Positions 1 to 8,304 are shown, numbered from the stretch's first letter. The stretch: 64,000 nucleotides of DNA from Ruminimicrobiellum sp045223915 (GCA_045223915.1 JBGUZU010000034.1:124001-188000), one strand, 5' to 3'. Numbers and translations: made by a program. The notes: generated by a model not told the origin, from the sequence alone.

Positions 1-489
1 TTAAGACAAGATCCTGATATTATATTGGTTGGAGAAATGAGAGATTTGGAAACTATAGCCGCTGCAATAACTCTTGCCGAAACAGGACATTTAGTTCTTG
101 CAACCCTTCATACAATGGACGCAGGCTCTTCGATAAACAGAATGATAGATGTTTTTCCGGGCAATCAGCAGTCGCAGATAAGGTCTCAGTTATCGTTGGT
201 GTTGAAGGCCGTTATGTCACAACAGTTACTTCCTCATGCTTCAGGAAGAGGTATGGTGCTTGCCAGCGAAATAATGATAGTAAATGATAGTATAAAAAAT
301 ATTATAAGAGAAATGAAAACTGAACAGTTGTATTCGGTTATACAAACAAGCAGACAGTCTGGTATGCAAACAATGAATCAGTCTTTATTTGATAATGTTG
401 TTAACGGTAATATTTCTCCTCAAGTTGCTATAGAATATTCACCGAGAAAAGAAGAATTGATAAGATTATTACAAAGCACGATAAGCTAA
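1..489 (+). CDS. pilT: Type IV pilus retraction ATPase PilT, C-terminal part
   Basis: The reading frame is open from the first base, so the N-terminus lies upstream of the window. It begins with a Walker B/Asp-box segment (RQDPDIILVGEMRD), followed by the His-box segment (TGHLVLATLHTMDA) typical of GspE/PilT secretion ATPases. The later segments LKAVMSQQLLP and NIIREMKTEQLYSVIQ match the C-terminal region of PilT rather than the assembly ATPase PilB. PilT is a hexameric cytoplasmic ATPase that powers depolymerisation of the pilus and twitching motility. A prepilin gene and a prepilin peptidase gene follow on the same strand 18 bases and 468 bases later, so this is the end of a type IV pilus or type II secretion operon. 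Confidence 0.93.
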   Translation, partial: LRQDPDIILVGEMRDLETIAAAITLAETGHLVLATLHTMDAGSSINRMIDVFPGNQQSQIRSQLSLVLKAVMSQQLLPHASGRGMVLASEIMIVNDSIKNIIREMKTEQLYSVIQTSRQSGMQTMNQSLFDNVVNGNISPQVAIEYSPRKEELIRLLQSTIS

Positions 490-507
490 TGTTTTGGAGA
501 TAATATT

Positions 508-945
508 ATGACTACGGATAAGAAAAAATTAAAATTTAATTTTATAGAAGTAGTAGTTGCTATATTGATTATTTTGTTGGTTACTTTGGTGTTCTATCCC
601 AGATTTCTTGATGTAATTCGTAAATCAAATGAGGCAACAAGCAGAGCAAATCTTATGGCACTGAGAAATGCGATAGCTGTTTATTATGGGGACAATGAAG
701 GAACTTATCCTGACTCTAATATAGTTGAACAATTGCTCAGTGATAATGGTAAATATATAGCATATATACCCGAGGTGTATTGTCCTCCGTATCATAATCC
801 AACCAATGAAATAACTACAAAACCTACCGGCGATTCAGGTAAATGGGCATATCAGGTTGAAGACTCTCAAGACAGACAAGCCGGTGAAATTTGGATAGAT
901 TGTAACCAAAAAGATTCAAAAGGTGTTGTTTGGAACACATATTAA
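508..945 (+). CDS. Type IV prepilin-like protein lacking Gly at -1
   Basis: This 145-residue protein has the N-terminal shape of a type IV prepilin or type II pseudopilin: a short basic leader, an FxxxE motif (FNFIEVVVAI, residues 10–19), one hydrophobic helix to about residue 27, then a soluble domain with a pair of cysteines near residues 92 and 132. The residue before the processed Phe is Lys9 and not the Gly that prepilin peptidase normally needs. The segment after the helix (SRANLMALRNAIAVYYGDNEG) resembles pseudopilin alpha-1C regions. TTTTGGAG at 491–498 provides a ribosome site. It lies between pilT and pilD and is probably a minor pilin or pseudopilin; whether it is cleaved is uncertain. 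Confidence 0.8.
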   Translation: MTTDKKKLKFNFIEVVVAILIILLVTLVFYPRFLDVIRKSNEATSRANLMALRNAIAVYYGDNEGTYPDSNIVEQLLSDNGKYIAYIPEVYCPPYHNPTNEITTKPTGDSGKWAYQVEDSQDRQAGEIWIDCNQKDSKGVVWNTY

Positions 946-957
946 GGTATAGTAATT

Positions 958-1788
958 ATGGAAATCTTCTTTTTATTTATAATGGGGTTGATTTTTGGTA
1001 GTTTTGCGAATGTATGTATATATAGAATGCCGAGAGATATGTCCATAATGAAACCTGCCTCGCATTGTACGAACTGCGATAATTTTATTAAGTGGTACGA
1101 TAACATTCCCATCATAAGTTATTTGTTCCTTAGAGGAAAATGCAGAAATTGCGGAACAAAAATTTCTTTTATATATCCGGCAATAGAGTTTCTTTGCGGA
1201 CTTTTGTTTGCATCAATGTATTTCCCTTTTGGCTTTTCTTATGTTTTAATGCCATTTTGTTTACTGGTTTTTTCACTGCTTGTTATAACTGCAATAGATT
1301 TTGAATTTCAAATTATTCCGGATGAATTTTCTTTTATGTTAATGATTGTTGGTTTATTTACAAGTTTTTTTAATCCTGTTTTGGGTGATACCTTCGGTCA
1401 AAAAATTTTAAATTCTTTTATCGGGTTGTTAGCAGGCGGTGGTTCCTTATTGGCGGTTGCTATTGTAGGTAAATGGATTTTTAAAAAAGATGCTATGGGT
1501 GGCGGAGATATAAAACTTATGGCAGGTGTTGGGGCATTCATAGGTTGGGAAAAAGTTTTGTTCGCAATTTTTATTGCTTCGGTATTAGGTAGTATAGTAG
1601 GCATACTTTTAATTTTGTTTAAGAAGATTGTAAAAAAGCAGGAGATTGCTTTTGGGCCGTATTTGGCATTGGGTTCTTATGCTGTTTTATTTTTGCCTTC
1701 TCCGAATGCTGTTATAAATTATTTAATGATGTTGGAAGAAAACTTTTTAGCAAAATATATTTTTACTAATTTACAAAATCTCGGATGA
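958..1788 (+). CDS. pilD: Prepilin peptidase / N-methyltransferase (A24 family)
   Basis: An inner-membrane aspartyl protease that removes the leader peptide of prepilins and methylates the new N-terminus. The N-terminal domain carries the family motif GSFANVCIYRMP and two CxxC pairs (Cys37/Cys40 and Cys62/Cys65) that bind zinc in the full-length bifunctional form. The two catalytic aspartates are visible as Asp114 in TAIDFEFQIIPDE and Asp184 in GGGDIKLMAG. The length of 276 residues and several hydrophobic segments fit the family. It follows the prepilin by 12 bases and is the natural partner for it and for other pilins, including the Flp pilin at the far end of the window. Confidence 0.95.
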   Translation: MEIFFLFIMGLIFGSFANVCIYRMPRDMSIMKPASHCTNCDNFIKWYDNIPIISYLFLRGKCRNCGTKISFIYPAIEFLCGLLFASMYFPFGFSYVLMPFCLLVFSLLVITAIDFEFQIIPDEFSFMLMIVGLFTSFFNPVLGDTFGQKILNSFIGLLAGGGSLLAVAIVGKWIFKKDAMGGGDIKLMAGVGAFIGWEKVLFAIFIASVLGSIVGILLILFKKIVKKQEIAFGPYLALGSYAVLFLPSPNAVINYLMMLEENFLAKYIFTNLQNLG

Positions 1789-1797
1789 TATTAACAT

Positions 1798-3387
1798 ATG
1801 TTGCAAATAGAAAAAAGTAATTCTGTTATTATATCTTTTATATTGTCGGTATTGATGGTTGTTTCAATTCTTTCGAAATTTTCCTTTGTGTCTTCTATTC
1901 AAATTGCATCGTTTTTGTTGGCGTTTTTACTTTTTATTTATTTACTAAATACAAATAAAGTCAAAATTAATTCATATATTGTTACAGCAATTCTTTTTTT
2001 CGTAGCAAGTTTTCTATCTTATGTAGGTGCTGATTTAAAAGTAAATGTTAGAGATTATCTCATTGTTTTAAGCTCCGCATTGATGTCCGGATTTTCTTTT
2101 TCTTTTTTATCAACGGAATGGAAAAAGAAAATTTTTATCGTTCCGATATTTATTTCGTTATGGCTATCGATGATATTATTTACAAAATTTGCTACACATC
2201 CCGAAAATTTTTTTCAAGCCGACAATTTTTACGAAAATATGAATTTGAACATAAATGTTATTGCGGGATTTTTGGCATTGGTATATCCCTTATTTTTTGT
2301 TTATATAAAAGAACAAAAGAAAACAAAAATTTTTATAACAATGATGATTTTTGTTTTGTTTGCTATATTTTTAACAAAGTGTACAATAGTAATACTTTTA
2401 TCATTTATTTCCATAATTATCTTTTTACTGGGATATCGTAAAAACAAAATTATCAAAGGTCTAATAGCAATATCAATTATATCTCTGATATCGGCAATAT
2501 TTTATGTTCTAATGTTAAAATCACATTTTAACACTATCGGAGACATTCTTATATCTTGGAAAACGGCATACTTAATTTTTAAAGAAAATGTTTTTTTTGG
2601 TTGTGGCTTTGGGAACTATATGGTTCTTTTCAAAGCTTTTAGACCGGAATCGGTTAATACTTTTTTTGCAAACAATATTTTTATGCAAATGTTGGCTGAA
2701 ATAGGCTTAGTCGGAGTATTAAGCTTTCTTGTTTTATTGTTTTCTTTTTATAAAAAATTTATAGATAGAATAATTGAAGGAAAAGATTTAAATTTTTATA
2801 TTTGTGTAGCAGTTAGTATAACTTCTTTTATAATAATCAATTTGGTAGATCATAGCTTTTTTGTTCCGGCAAATATGTTAGTGTTTTTTATAATTTTTTC
2901 GTCAATGTTTAATATTGAATCGGAACAAAGAAAAAAAACAAAAATTGGTTTTTATGTTTGTTTGGCAATATATGCCGTTGTTTTATTTTCTTTTGCGAAA
3001 CCTGTCATAGCAAACAATTATTGCAAAAAAGGTATAGGTTTTTATGTTTCCGGATATTATAAAGTAGCCATAGAAGAATTTGTTAAAGCAATAAATTTTG
3101 ATAAAAGAAATCCGGAATATTATGCACAAACATCTCGAGCATATTTTGCTCTCTATGATAAACATAGAGGAGAAGATGGTCAAGTTTATGCAGATAATGC
3201 CATAAAATATTTGCAAAAAGCCATAGAATTAAATAAGTATTCGGCACAATTTAGGAGTTCATTGGCTTTGGTTTATTGGAATAATGATAATAAGAAAGAA
3301 GCTTTAAAAACTATACAAGAAGCTATAAAATATGATAAATATAATTCTTACTATGAGGAAGAATTTTATAGAATAAAGAATTCTTAA
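1798..3387 (+). CDS. O-antigen ligase-like membrane protein with C-terminal TPRs
   Basis: A 529-residue protein with about ten to twelve hydrophobic helices up to around residue 410, then a soluble tail with TPR-like repeats (AIEEFVKAINFDKRNPEYY, AIKYLQKAIELNKYSAQF, ALKTIQEAIKYDKYNSYY). The segment GCGFGNYM followed by NNIFMQMLAEIGLVG, around residues 264–300, matches the periplasmic loop of Wzy_C/WaaL-type O-antigen ligases and polymerases, although the usual His before the Asn is replaced here. Such proteins join or polymerise undecaprenyl-linked glycans at the outer face of the inner membrane. The ligase-plus-TPR architecture also occurs in pilin O-oligosaccharyltransferases of the PglL/TfpW type. 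The position 9 bases after pilD makes a pilin-glycosylating role an attractive but unproven idea. Confidence 0.75.
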   Translation: MLQIEKSNSVIISFILSVLMVVSILSKFSFVSSIQIASFLLAFLLFIYLLNTNKVKINSYIVTAILFFVASFLSYVGADLKVNVRDYLIVLSSALMSGFSFSFLSTEWKKKIFIVPIFISLWLSMILFTKFATHPENFFQADNFYENMNLNINVIAGFLALVYPLFFVYIKEQKKTKIFITMMIFVLFAIFLTKCTIVILLSFISIIIFLLGYRKNKIIKGLIAISIISLISAIFYVLMLKSHFNTIGDILISWKTAYLIFKENVFFGCGFGNYMVLFKAFRPESVNTFFANNIFMQMLAEIGLVGVLSFLVLLFSFYKKFIDRIIEGKDLNFYICVAVSITSFIIINLVDHSFFVPANMLVFFIIFSSMFNIESEQRKKTKIGFYVCLAIYAVVLFSFAKPVIANNYCKKGIGFYVSGYYKVAIEEFVKAINFDKRNPEYYAQTSRAYFALYDKHRGEDGQVYADNAIKYLQKAIELNKYSAQFRSSLALVYWNNDNKKEALKTIQEAIKYDKYNSYYEEEFYRIKNS

Positions 3388-3388
3388 G

Positions 3389-3573
3389 AAAGTTTACAGT
3401 TTAAAGCTTACAGGCTTAAAGTTTGTTGTCAAATTTCACGAAGTGAAATTTTGATATTCATTAGAAAAATTTATTTCATAAATTTTTACCGAAAACTATA
3501 AGCTAAAAAATTCGTAGGATTTTTTTAATAAGCTATAAGCCATAAACTAAAAAAATTGCTAAGCAATTTTTTT
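3389..3573 (+). repeat. Composite intergenic repeat: heptamer arrays plus four short palindromes
   Basis: The whole gap before the next gene is repeat. Positions 3389–3424 hold 7-base units (AAAGTTT, ACAGTTT, AAAGCTT and so on), with more heptamer-like units at about 3492–3504 and 3529–3550. Four hairpins with 3-base loops are present: 3431–3451 (arms AAATTTCAC and GTGAAATTT), 3465–3487 (10-bp arms), 3505–3526 (imperfect) and 3549–3573 (11-bp arms, AAAAAAATTGC paired with GCAATTTTTTT). The last hairpin overlaps the TTG start codon of the next gene. Confidence 0.8.
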
Positions 3574-4597
3574 GGGGGAAGTTATAAAAAAACATATTTT
3601 TAAAATTATCTTAGGCTGTTTGGTAAGTTTGATATTGATATATCTTTGTATAAGAAATATCGATTTTAAACAGTCTGTTTCTTTGTTAAAAAATGCCGAT
3701 CTTTCTTTAATAGCATTGGGTGTTATTGTATATGCTGCTTCTTATTTGGTAAGAGGTTTCAGATGGGATTACATCCTTATGCCGTTAAAGAAAATGAAGA
3801 TGTTCCAAAGTTTCTTTTATTTGGTATTCGGATTTTTTATGAATAATATTTTGCCGTTAAGATTGGGGGAATTTGTAAGAGCAATCGTTGCAGGTAAAAA
3901 ACTTGAAATATCAAGGAGCGGAGTTTTTGCTACAATAGTTGTTGAAAGATTAATGGATATTATAATTTTTATAATTTCATTTTTCTTGATAGCAATGTTT
4001 GTTCCTAACATTCCTAATTGGTTACAGAAATCTTTTATTTTATGTGCGATAATTTTCGGATTAATGTTTGTAGTATTATTTGTTATGTCGAAAGATGAGA
4101 ATAAATTTTTAAAATTATTATATAAATTTCATTTACCGTCAAAGATTAATGAAATAATAAAATCTATTTTCCTTAAATTTGCAAGCGGTCTAAAATTTTT
4201 TCAAAATAAAAAATTATTTTTTATTGTTTTTATCACATCGATTATTGTATGGATAATAGAAGCTTATGCATATAAAACGTTATTTGCCGCATTCGGTTTA
4301 AATGTTACGGCAATACAGTGTTTATTCGTTATTGTTACAACCGGAATTGCAACAATGTTGCCTACTGCCCCCGGTTTTATCGGGGCAATAGAAAGTGTGG
4401 GTATGGTAACATTGGGTATATTCGGTGTAGAAGAAACTATGGCATTTACTGCCATGGCTGCAACACATTTTGTAGAGATGATGGCTGTCTATGCTTTAGG
4501 TATAACGGGAATGATAAAGGAAAAAATTTCTTTTTCGGATTTATTCAGCTTTGCATTAAAACAAACTCAAGAGGCAGAAGAAAAAAATGGAAAATAA
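3572..4597 (+). CDS. Flippase-like membrane protein (UPF0104/LPG synthase TM-region family)
   Basis: A 341-residue polytopic membrane protein. Residues 11–34 form the first helix, followed by the family-typical segment IRNIDFKQSVSLLKNADL and SYLVRGFRWDYIL, and NNILPLRLGEFVRAIVAGKK, the best conserved stretch of the lysylphosphatidylglycerol synthase transmembrane-region family (AglD/MprF N-domain). Relatives are implicated in lipid or lipid-linked sugar translocation, but the substrate here is unknown. The start is taken as TTG at 3572 because the N-terminus then matches the family. No ATG is available, and the GGGGGAA that looks like a ribosome site lies just after it, so the true start may differ. 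The gene overlaps the next GT2 gene by 11 bases, which implies coupled function. Confidence 0.75.
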   Translation: MGEVIKKHIFKIILGCLVSLILIYLCIRNIDFKQSVSLLKNADLSLIALGVIVYAASYLVRGFRWDYILMPLKKMKMFQSFFYLVFGFFMNNILPLRLGEFVRAIVAGKKLEISRSGVFATIVVERLMDIIIFIISFFLIAMFVPNIPNWLQKSFILCAIIFGLMFVVLFVMSKDENKFLKLLYKFHLPSKINEIIKSIFLKFASGLKFFQNKKLFFIVFITSIIVWIIEAYAYKTLFAAFGLNVTAIQCLFVIVTTGIATMLPTAPGFIGAIESVGMVTLGIFGVEETMAFTAMAATHFVEMMAVYALGITGMIKEKISFSDLFSFALKQTQEAEEKNGK

Positions 4598-5342
4598 AAA
4601 AAATAAAGTAGTTGTTGTTATGCCTGCATACAATGCGGCTCAAACATTAAAACAAACTTTGGATGCTATTCCGAAAGGCTCTTGTGATGAAGTGTTGGTT
4701 GTTGACGATAATTCAAGTGATGATACCGTTAAGGTTGCAAAGGAGTTAGGCCTTAAAGTTATAAAACACGACAAAAATATGGGATATGGTGCAAACCAAA
4801 AAACATGTTACAAAACTGCACTTGAAATGGGTGCCGATATTATTGTTATGGTTCATCCGGATTATCAGTACGATCCCAGGCTTGTTCCTTTTTTGGCAGG
4901 TTTAATTGAACAAGATATTTGTGATGTTATGTTTGCAAACAGAATAAGAACAAGAAAAGAAGCATTAAAAGGCGGTATGCCTTTTTATAAATATTTTTTT
5001 AACAGATGTTTAACGATACTTGAAAATGTTGTTCTGGGACTTAATTTAGGTGAATATCATACGGGATACAGAGCATATTCGAGAAAAGTTTTGGAAACAA
5101 TAAATTTTGAAGCAAATTCCGACGATTTTGTCTTTGATCAACACATTGTTGTTCAAATGGCACTTGCAGGTTTTAGAATAGGGGATATTCCTGTTCCTAC
5201 AAAATATTTTGCCGAAGCTTCATCTATAAATTTTAAGAGAAGTGTTCAGTATGGTCTTGGAATATTGTGGATATTAGTAAAATATATACTACATAAATGG
5301 AATATTGTAAAATATAAACAATTTGAAATTTTCACAAAGTGA
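4587..5342 (+). CDS. GT2 glycosyltransferase, dolichyl-phosphate mannose synthase-like
   Basis: A 251-residue GT-A fold enzyme with the nucleotide-sugar motif VVDDNSSDDT near residue 40 and the acceptor/metal segment HPDYQYDPRLVPF near residue 92. The sequence style is that of DPM1-like enzymes, which transfer a sugar from a nucleotide donor to polyprenyl phosphate on the cytoplasmic face. It has no C-terminal transmembrane pair. It overlaps the flippase-like gene upstream, so the two could make and move a lipid-linked sugar. The stop codon lies inside a 10-bp-stem hairpin (5326–5348). Confidence 0.85.
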   Translation: MENKKNKVVVVMPAYNAAQTLKQTLDAIPKGSCDEVLVVDDNSSDDTVKVAKELGLKVIKHDKNMGYGANQKTCYKTALEMGADIIVMVHPDYQYDPRLVPFLAGLIEQDICDVMFANRIRTRKEALKGGMPFYKYFFNRCLTILENVVLGLNLGEYHTGYRAYSRKVLETINFEANSDDFVFDQHIVVQMALAGFRIGDIPVPTKYFAEASSINFKRSVQYGLGILWILVKYILHKWNIVKYKQFEIFTK

Positions 5343-5465
5343 AAATTTGAGGCATAGAGGTATAGAAAAAGATGTTTGGTCATCCCGCACTCGATGCGGG
5401 ATCTCGTAGATGGTTGTTTCCATACATCCATACATCCATACATCAAAATTTGTGAAACAAATTTT
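5326..5465 (+). repeat. Composite repeat: hairpin, octamers, REP-like element, octamers, hairpin
   Basis: Ordered parts are visible. A hairpin at 5326–5348 (arms AAATTTTCAC and GTGAAAATTT, loop AAA) covers the stop codon of the GT2 gene. Two octamers lie at 5351–5366 (GGCATAGA, GGTATAGA), then the REP-like unit at 5379–5407. Three perfect octamers CCATACAT occupy 5420–5443. A final hairpin at 5445–5465 (arms AAAATTTGT and ACAAATTTT, loop GAA) ends 2 bases before the ribosome site AAGGAG of the next gene. Confidence 0.82.
5379..5407 (+). repeat. REP-like palindromic element, copy 1
   Basis: A unit starting GTC and ending CTCG with 8-bp arms ATCCCGCA (5382–5389) and TGCGGGAT (5395–5402) around a 5-base loop CTCGA. 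A second copy at 13564–13593 differs by a paired change in the stem. It is far richer in GC than its surroundings. Confidence 0.75.
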
Positions 5466-5478
5466 TAAGGAGAAAAAA

Positions 5479-6537
5479 ATGGCTTACAAGATTACTTTAG
5501 TCAGAGGAGATGGAACAGGTCCGGAACTTACGGAAGTTACGGCAAAAGTTATAGAAGCAACCGGTGTAAAAATAGATTGGGAAGTTATGGAAGCCGGTGT
5601 AGATATTATGGAAAAGGAAGGGACTCCTTTACCGGATAAAACTTTGCAATCAATAGCAAAAAATAAAATAGCATTAAAAGGTCCTATAACAACACCTATC
5701 GGAACAGGTTTCCGTTCTGTAAATGTTGCTATAAGAAAAGAACTTGATCTTTTTACATGTTTAAGGCCATGCAAAAGTTATGTAGGTGTAAAATCAAGAT
5801 TTTCCGATATAGATTTGGTTGTAGTAAGAGAAAATACCGAAGATTTGTATGCAGGTGTGGAATTTCCTGAAAGAACGGATGAAGCAAACAAAATCATAGA
5901 ACTTTCCAAAGGTAAAATAAGACCTGAATCTTCAATATCGATAAAATCTTTTTCGGAATTTGGTTGTGAAAGAATAGTGAGATTTGCTTTTGATTATGCA
6001 GTAAAAAATAACAGAAAAAAAGTTACTGCAGTTGCTAAAGCTAACATAATGAAATGTACCGATGGTATGTTTTACAGAGTAGCAAGAGAAGTTGCAAAAG
6101 ATTATGAAGGTAAAATCGAATATGAAGAAAGATTGATAGATAATATGTGTATGCAACTTGTTCAAAAGCCTGAACTTTATGATGTAATAGTTCTTCCTAA
6201 TTTGTACGGAGATATTTTGTCCGACTTATGTGCAGGTTTGGTAGGTGGTCTCGGTGTTGCTCCCGGAGCAAATTTAGGTAAAAATTGTGCAGTTTTTGAA
6301 GCAGTGCATGGTTCTGCACCGAAATATAAAGGTTTAAACAAAGTTAATCCTATGGCACTTATTTTGTCCGGAAAAATGATGCTTGACTATTTGGGCGAAT
6401 TTGATGCGGCGAAAAGGCTTGATAAAGCTGTTGCCGAAGTTGTAGCAGAGAAAAAATTCGTTACTTACGATTTGGGCGGAACAGCAGGCACAAAAGAAAT
6501 GGGACAAGCCATAATCGATAGAATAAAAAATTCTTAA
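5479..6537 (+). CDS. NAD-type isocitrate dehydrogenase (isocitrate/isopropylmalate family)
   Basis: A 352-residue member of the decarboxylating beta-hydroxyacid dehydrogenases. The start is ATG 5479, because AAGGAG lies 8 bases upstream and the family N-terminus (YKITLVRGDGTGPEL) begins at once; the frame is open further upstream only through repeat DNA. The substrate-binding segment GFRSVNVAIRKELDLF and the RENTEDLYAGVEF segment match NAD-dependent isocitrate dehydrogenase more than LeuB. The metal-binding aspartates are in NLYGDILSDLCAG, and the nucleotide-binding region is EAVHGSAPKYKGLN. It would convert isocitrate to 2-oxoglutarate for glutamate synthesis. No citrate synthase or aconitase gene is nearby, and homoisocitrate or tartrate dehydrogenase activity cannot be excluded. 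Confidence 0.85.
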   Translation: MAYKITLVRGDGTGPELTEVTAKVIEATGVKIDWEVMEAGVDIMEKEGTPLPDKTLQSIAKNKIALKGPITTPIGTGFRSVNVAIRKELDLFTCLRPCKSYVGVKSRFSDIDLVVVRENTEDLYAGVEFPERTDEANKIIELSKGKIRPESSISIKSFSEFGCERIVRFAFDYAVKNNRKKVTAVAKANIMKCTDGMFYRVAREVAKDYEGKIEYEERLIDNMCMQLVQKPELYDVIVLPNLYGDILSDLCAGLVGGLGVAPGANLGKNCAVFEAVHGSAPKYKGLNKVNPMALILSGKMMLDYLGEFDAAKRLDKAVAEVVAEKKFVTYDLGGTAGTKEMGQAIIDRIKNS

Positions 6538-6543
6538 TAATAA

Positions 6544-6597
6544 AAAACATAAATAAAAGAACAGGGAAATATTTTTTCTCTGTTCTTTTATGTTTTG
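6544..6597 (+). terminator. Rho-independent terminator after isocitrate dehydrogenase
   Basis: An imperfect long stem is formed by arms AAAGAACAG and CTGTTCTTT, with outer A/T pairing (AAAACAT with ATGTTTT). A T-rich tract follows. It lies 7 bases after the stop codon. Confidence 0.7.
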
Positions 6598-6616
6598 TAT
6601 AAAAATTTTAATTTTG

Positions 6617-6622
6617 TATAAT
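6617..6622 (+). promoter_or_regulatory. Possible -10 box of the ackA promoter
   Basis: A perfect TATAAT preceded by TTG lies between the terminator of the upstream gene and the repeat array. No convincing -35 box was found at 17 bases. If used, the ackA leader would carry the whole 6638–6740 repeat. Confidence 0.4.
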
Positions 6623-6637
6623 ACCAATATTCATTTT

Positions 6638-6740
6638 GTAGTTGGTAGTTTGTGGCTTTTAGTTTGTGGTTGGTAGTTGCCGTTTCCAATCCTCCAATCT
6701 TCCAATCTTCCAATCTTCAAAAAAATACGAAGTGTTTTTT
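6638..6740 (+). repeat. Composite repeat: six heptamers, four octamers, hairpin before ackA
   Basis: Six 7-base units related to GTAGTTG fill 6638–6679. Four 8-base units (TCCAATCC then TCCAATCT three times) fill 6685–6716. A hairpin at 6720–6740 (arms AAAAAATAC and GTGTTTTTT, one G–T pair, loop GAA) follows, then the ribosome site CAGGGGG of ackA. The whole unit lies inside the predicted ackA leader. Confidence 0.8.
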
Positions 6741-6754
6741 CAGGGGGAAAGAAA

Positions 6755-7966
6755 ATGAAAGTTTTAGTAGTAAATTGCGGTTCATCGTCGGTAAAATATT
6801 CGTTGTTCGATATGGAAAAAGAACAAAAAATTGCTTGGGGTCTTGTAGAATGTATCGGTCTTGAAGAAGCTTTTTATAAAAGACAAACAATAACAGTTCC
6901 GCAGGTAAAAACAGCTTGCAAAGTTGCAAACCATTTCGAAGCGGTTCAAATAATAATAAAAGATTTATTGGATGAAAAAACAGGCAGTATAAAAGATATA
7001 AAAGAAATTGCAGTTGTAGGCCACAGAGTAGTTCACGGCGGCTATAAATTTTCAAAACCTGTATTGGTAAACGAGCAAGTAAAGAAAGATTTGAAAGAAT
7101 GTTATTCCATAGCTCCGTTACATACCCCTCACCATTATGCAGGTATAGAAGCAGTTGAAAAAATGTTGCCCGGAATACCTTCCGTATTGGTATTTGATAC
7201 GGCATTTCATCAAACAATGCCCGACTATGCATACAGATATGCAATTCCGAGCGAATATTATGAACAAGATCATGTAAGAAGATACGGTATGCATGGAACA
7301 TCACACAAATATGTAACACAAAAAGCAGCTGCAATGTTAAATATACCGGTAGATAAAGTAAATCTTATTACATGTCACTTAGGTAACGGAAGTTCCATTA
7401 CAGCAATTAAAAACGGTAAAGTTATAGATACATCAATGGGCTTTACACCTTTAGCAGGTCTTGTAATGGGAACAAGATGCGGAGATATAGATCCTGCAGT
7501 TATCGTTCACATATTGGCAAAATATCCTAAAATGACATCCGATGAATTGAACAACCTTTTAAATAAACAAAGCGGTGTTGCCGCAGTTTCCGGAATTGCG
7601 GGCGGAGACATGAGAGAAGTTGAAGATGCAATGATTGCAGGGGACAAAAAAGCAGAACTTGCATTCAATATGTTATGCTACAGCGGAAAGAAATATTTGT
7701 GCGCATATTATGGAATATTGAACGGAATTGACGGTATAGTGTTTACGGCTGGAATAGGTGAAAATTCACCTTTAACGAGAGAAAAAATGTGCGAAGGTTT
7801 AGATAATTTAGGTATCAAAATAGATAAAGCTTTGAACGAACCGAGAAGCAGCAAAGAAAGATTTATTTCTGCGGCAGATTCAAAAATAAAAGTTATGGTT
7901 ATACCGACAAACGAAGAGTTGATGATAGCAAGAGAATCTGTTGAAGTGTTAAACGAAAATAAGTAA
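6755..7966 (+). CDS. ackA: Acetate kinase
   Basis: A 403-residue enzyme that makes ATP and acetate from acetyl phosphate, the last step of acetogenic fermentation. The start is ATG 6755, with AGGGGG 8 bases upstream; the protein then begins with the canonical MKVLVVNCGSSSVKYSLF. Other hallmarks are VGHRVVHGG, VLVFDTAFHQTMP, THCHLGNGSSI-like TCHLGNGSSI, TRCGDIDP and GIGENS, all in the expected order for the acetate and sugar kinase superfamily. Phosphotransacetylase, its usual partner, is not in the window. Expression may be influenced by the repeat-rich leader upstream. Confidence 0.97.
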   Translation: MKVLVVNCGSSSVKYSLFDMEKEQKIAWGLVECIGLEEAFYKRQTITVPQVKTACKVANHFEAVQIIIKDLLDEKTGSIKDIKEIAVVGHRVVHGGYKFSKPVLVNEQVKKDLKECYSIAPLHTPHHYAGIEAVEKMLPGIPSVLVFDTAFHQTMPDYAYRYAIPSEYYEQDHVRRYGMHGTSHKYVTQKAAAMLNIPVDKVNLITCHLGNGSSITAIKNGKVIDTSMGFTPLAGLVMGTRCGDIDPAVIVHILAKYPKMTSDELNNLLNKQSGVAAVSGIAGGDMREVEDAMIAGDKKAELAFNMLCYSGKKYLCAYYGILNGIDGIVFTAGIGENSPLTREKMCEGLDNLGIKIDKALNEPRSSKERFISAADSKIKVMVIPTNEELMIARESVEVLNENK

Positions 7967-7977
7967 AATATAATAAA

Positions 7978-8113
7978 GACGGAAGAGTAGAAGATTAGAA
8001 GAATAGAAGATTAGAAGGAAAGAGGAAAACTAAATAATAACAAAATTTGCAAAGCAAATTTTACAAATTAGCATCCAATCTTCCAATCATCAAATTCATC
8101 CAATCTTCTAAAT
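7978..8113 (+). repeat. Octamer array, hairpin and opposite octamer array before tRNA-Ala
   Basis: Six octamers occupy 7978–8025 (GACGGAAG, AGTAGAAG, ATTAGAAG and relatives). A hairpin with arms AAAATTTGC and GCAAATTTT and loop AAA lies at 8042–8062. A second array in the reverse orientation (ATCCAATC, TTCCAATC and variants) fills 8073–8113 and stops 1 base before the tRNA. The two arrays are roughly complementary, so the block is a large imperfect inverted repeat. No clear promoter for the tRNA was seen inside it. Confidence 0.8.
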
Positions 8114-8114
8114 T

Positions 8115-8187
<73 letters not shown>

Positions 8188-8196
8188 CCTTATAAC

Positions 8197-8300
8197 GACC
8201 TTAATATTTTGGTTATAATTTTGCAACACAGAATCTTGAGTACCGCAAAGAGTACACATCGATTTTGTGTTTCTTCATTCTAACACAAAATCTTAAGGTC
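8197..8300 (+). other. Candidate structured RNA with mutually exclusive stems
   Basis: An 8-bp closing stem is possible between GACCTTAA (8197–8204) and TTAAGGTC (8293–8300). Inside it, GATTTTGTGT (8261–8270) can pair either with ACACAGAATC (8226–8235, one mismatch) or perfectly with ACACAAAATC (8283–8292). The AAGG in the closing stem could be a ribosome site for the short frame that follows. No known riboswitch class was recognised. Confidence 0.35.
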
Positions 8301-8304
8301 TTTA

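Noticed and set aside
5410..5478. Upstream GTG start for isocitrate dehydrogenase
   Set aside because: The extra 23 codons are repeat DNA (CCATACAT units and a palindrome), while ATG 5479 has AAGGAG at the right distance and matches the family N-terminus.
6685..6716. Possible CRISPR array
   Set aside because: Units of 8 bases follow each other without spacers, repeats are too short, and no cas gene is in the window.
6717..7334. Long open frame on the minus strand across the start of ackA
   Set aside because: It is antisense to the strongly conserved ackA gene and has no ribosome site or recognisable protein pattern; codon composition of ackA explains it.
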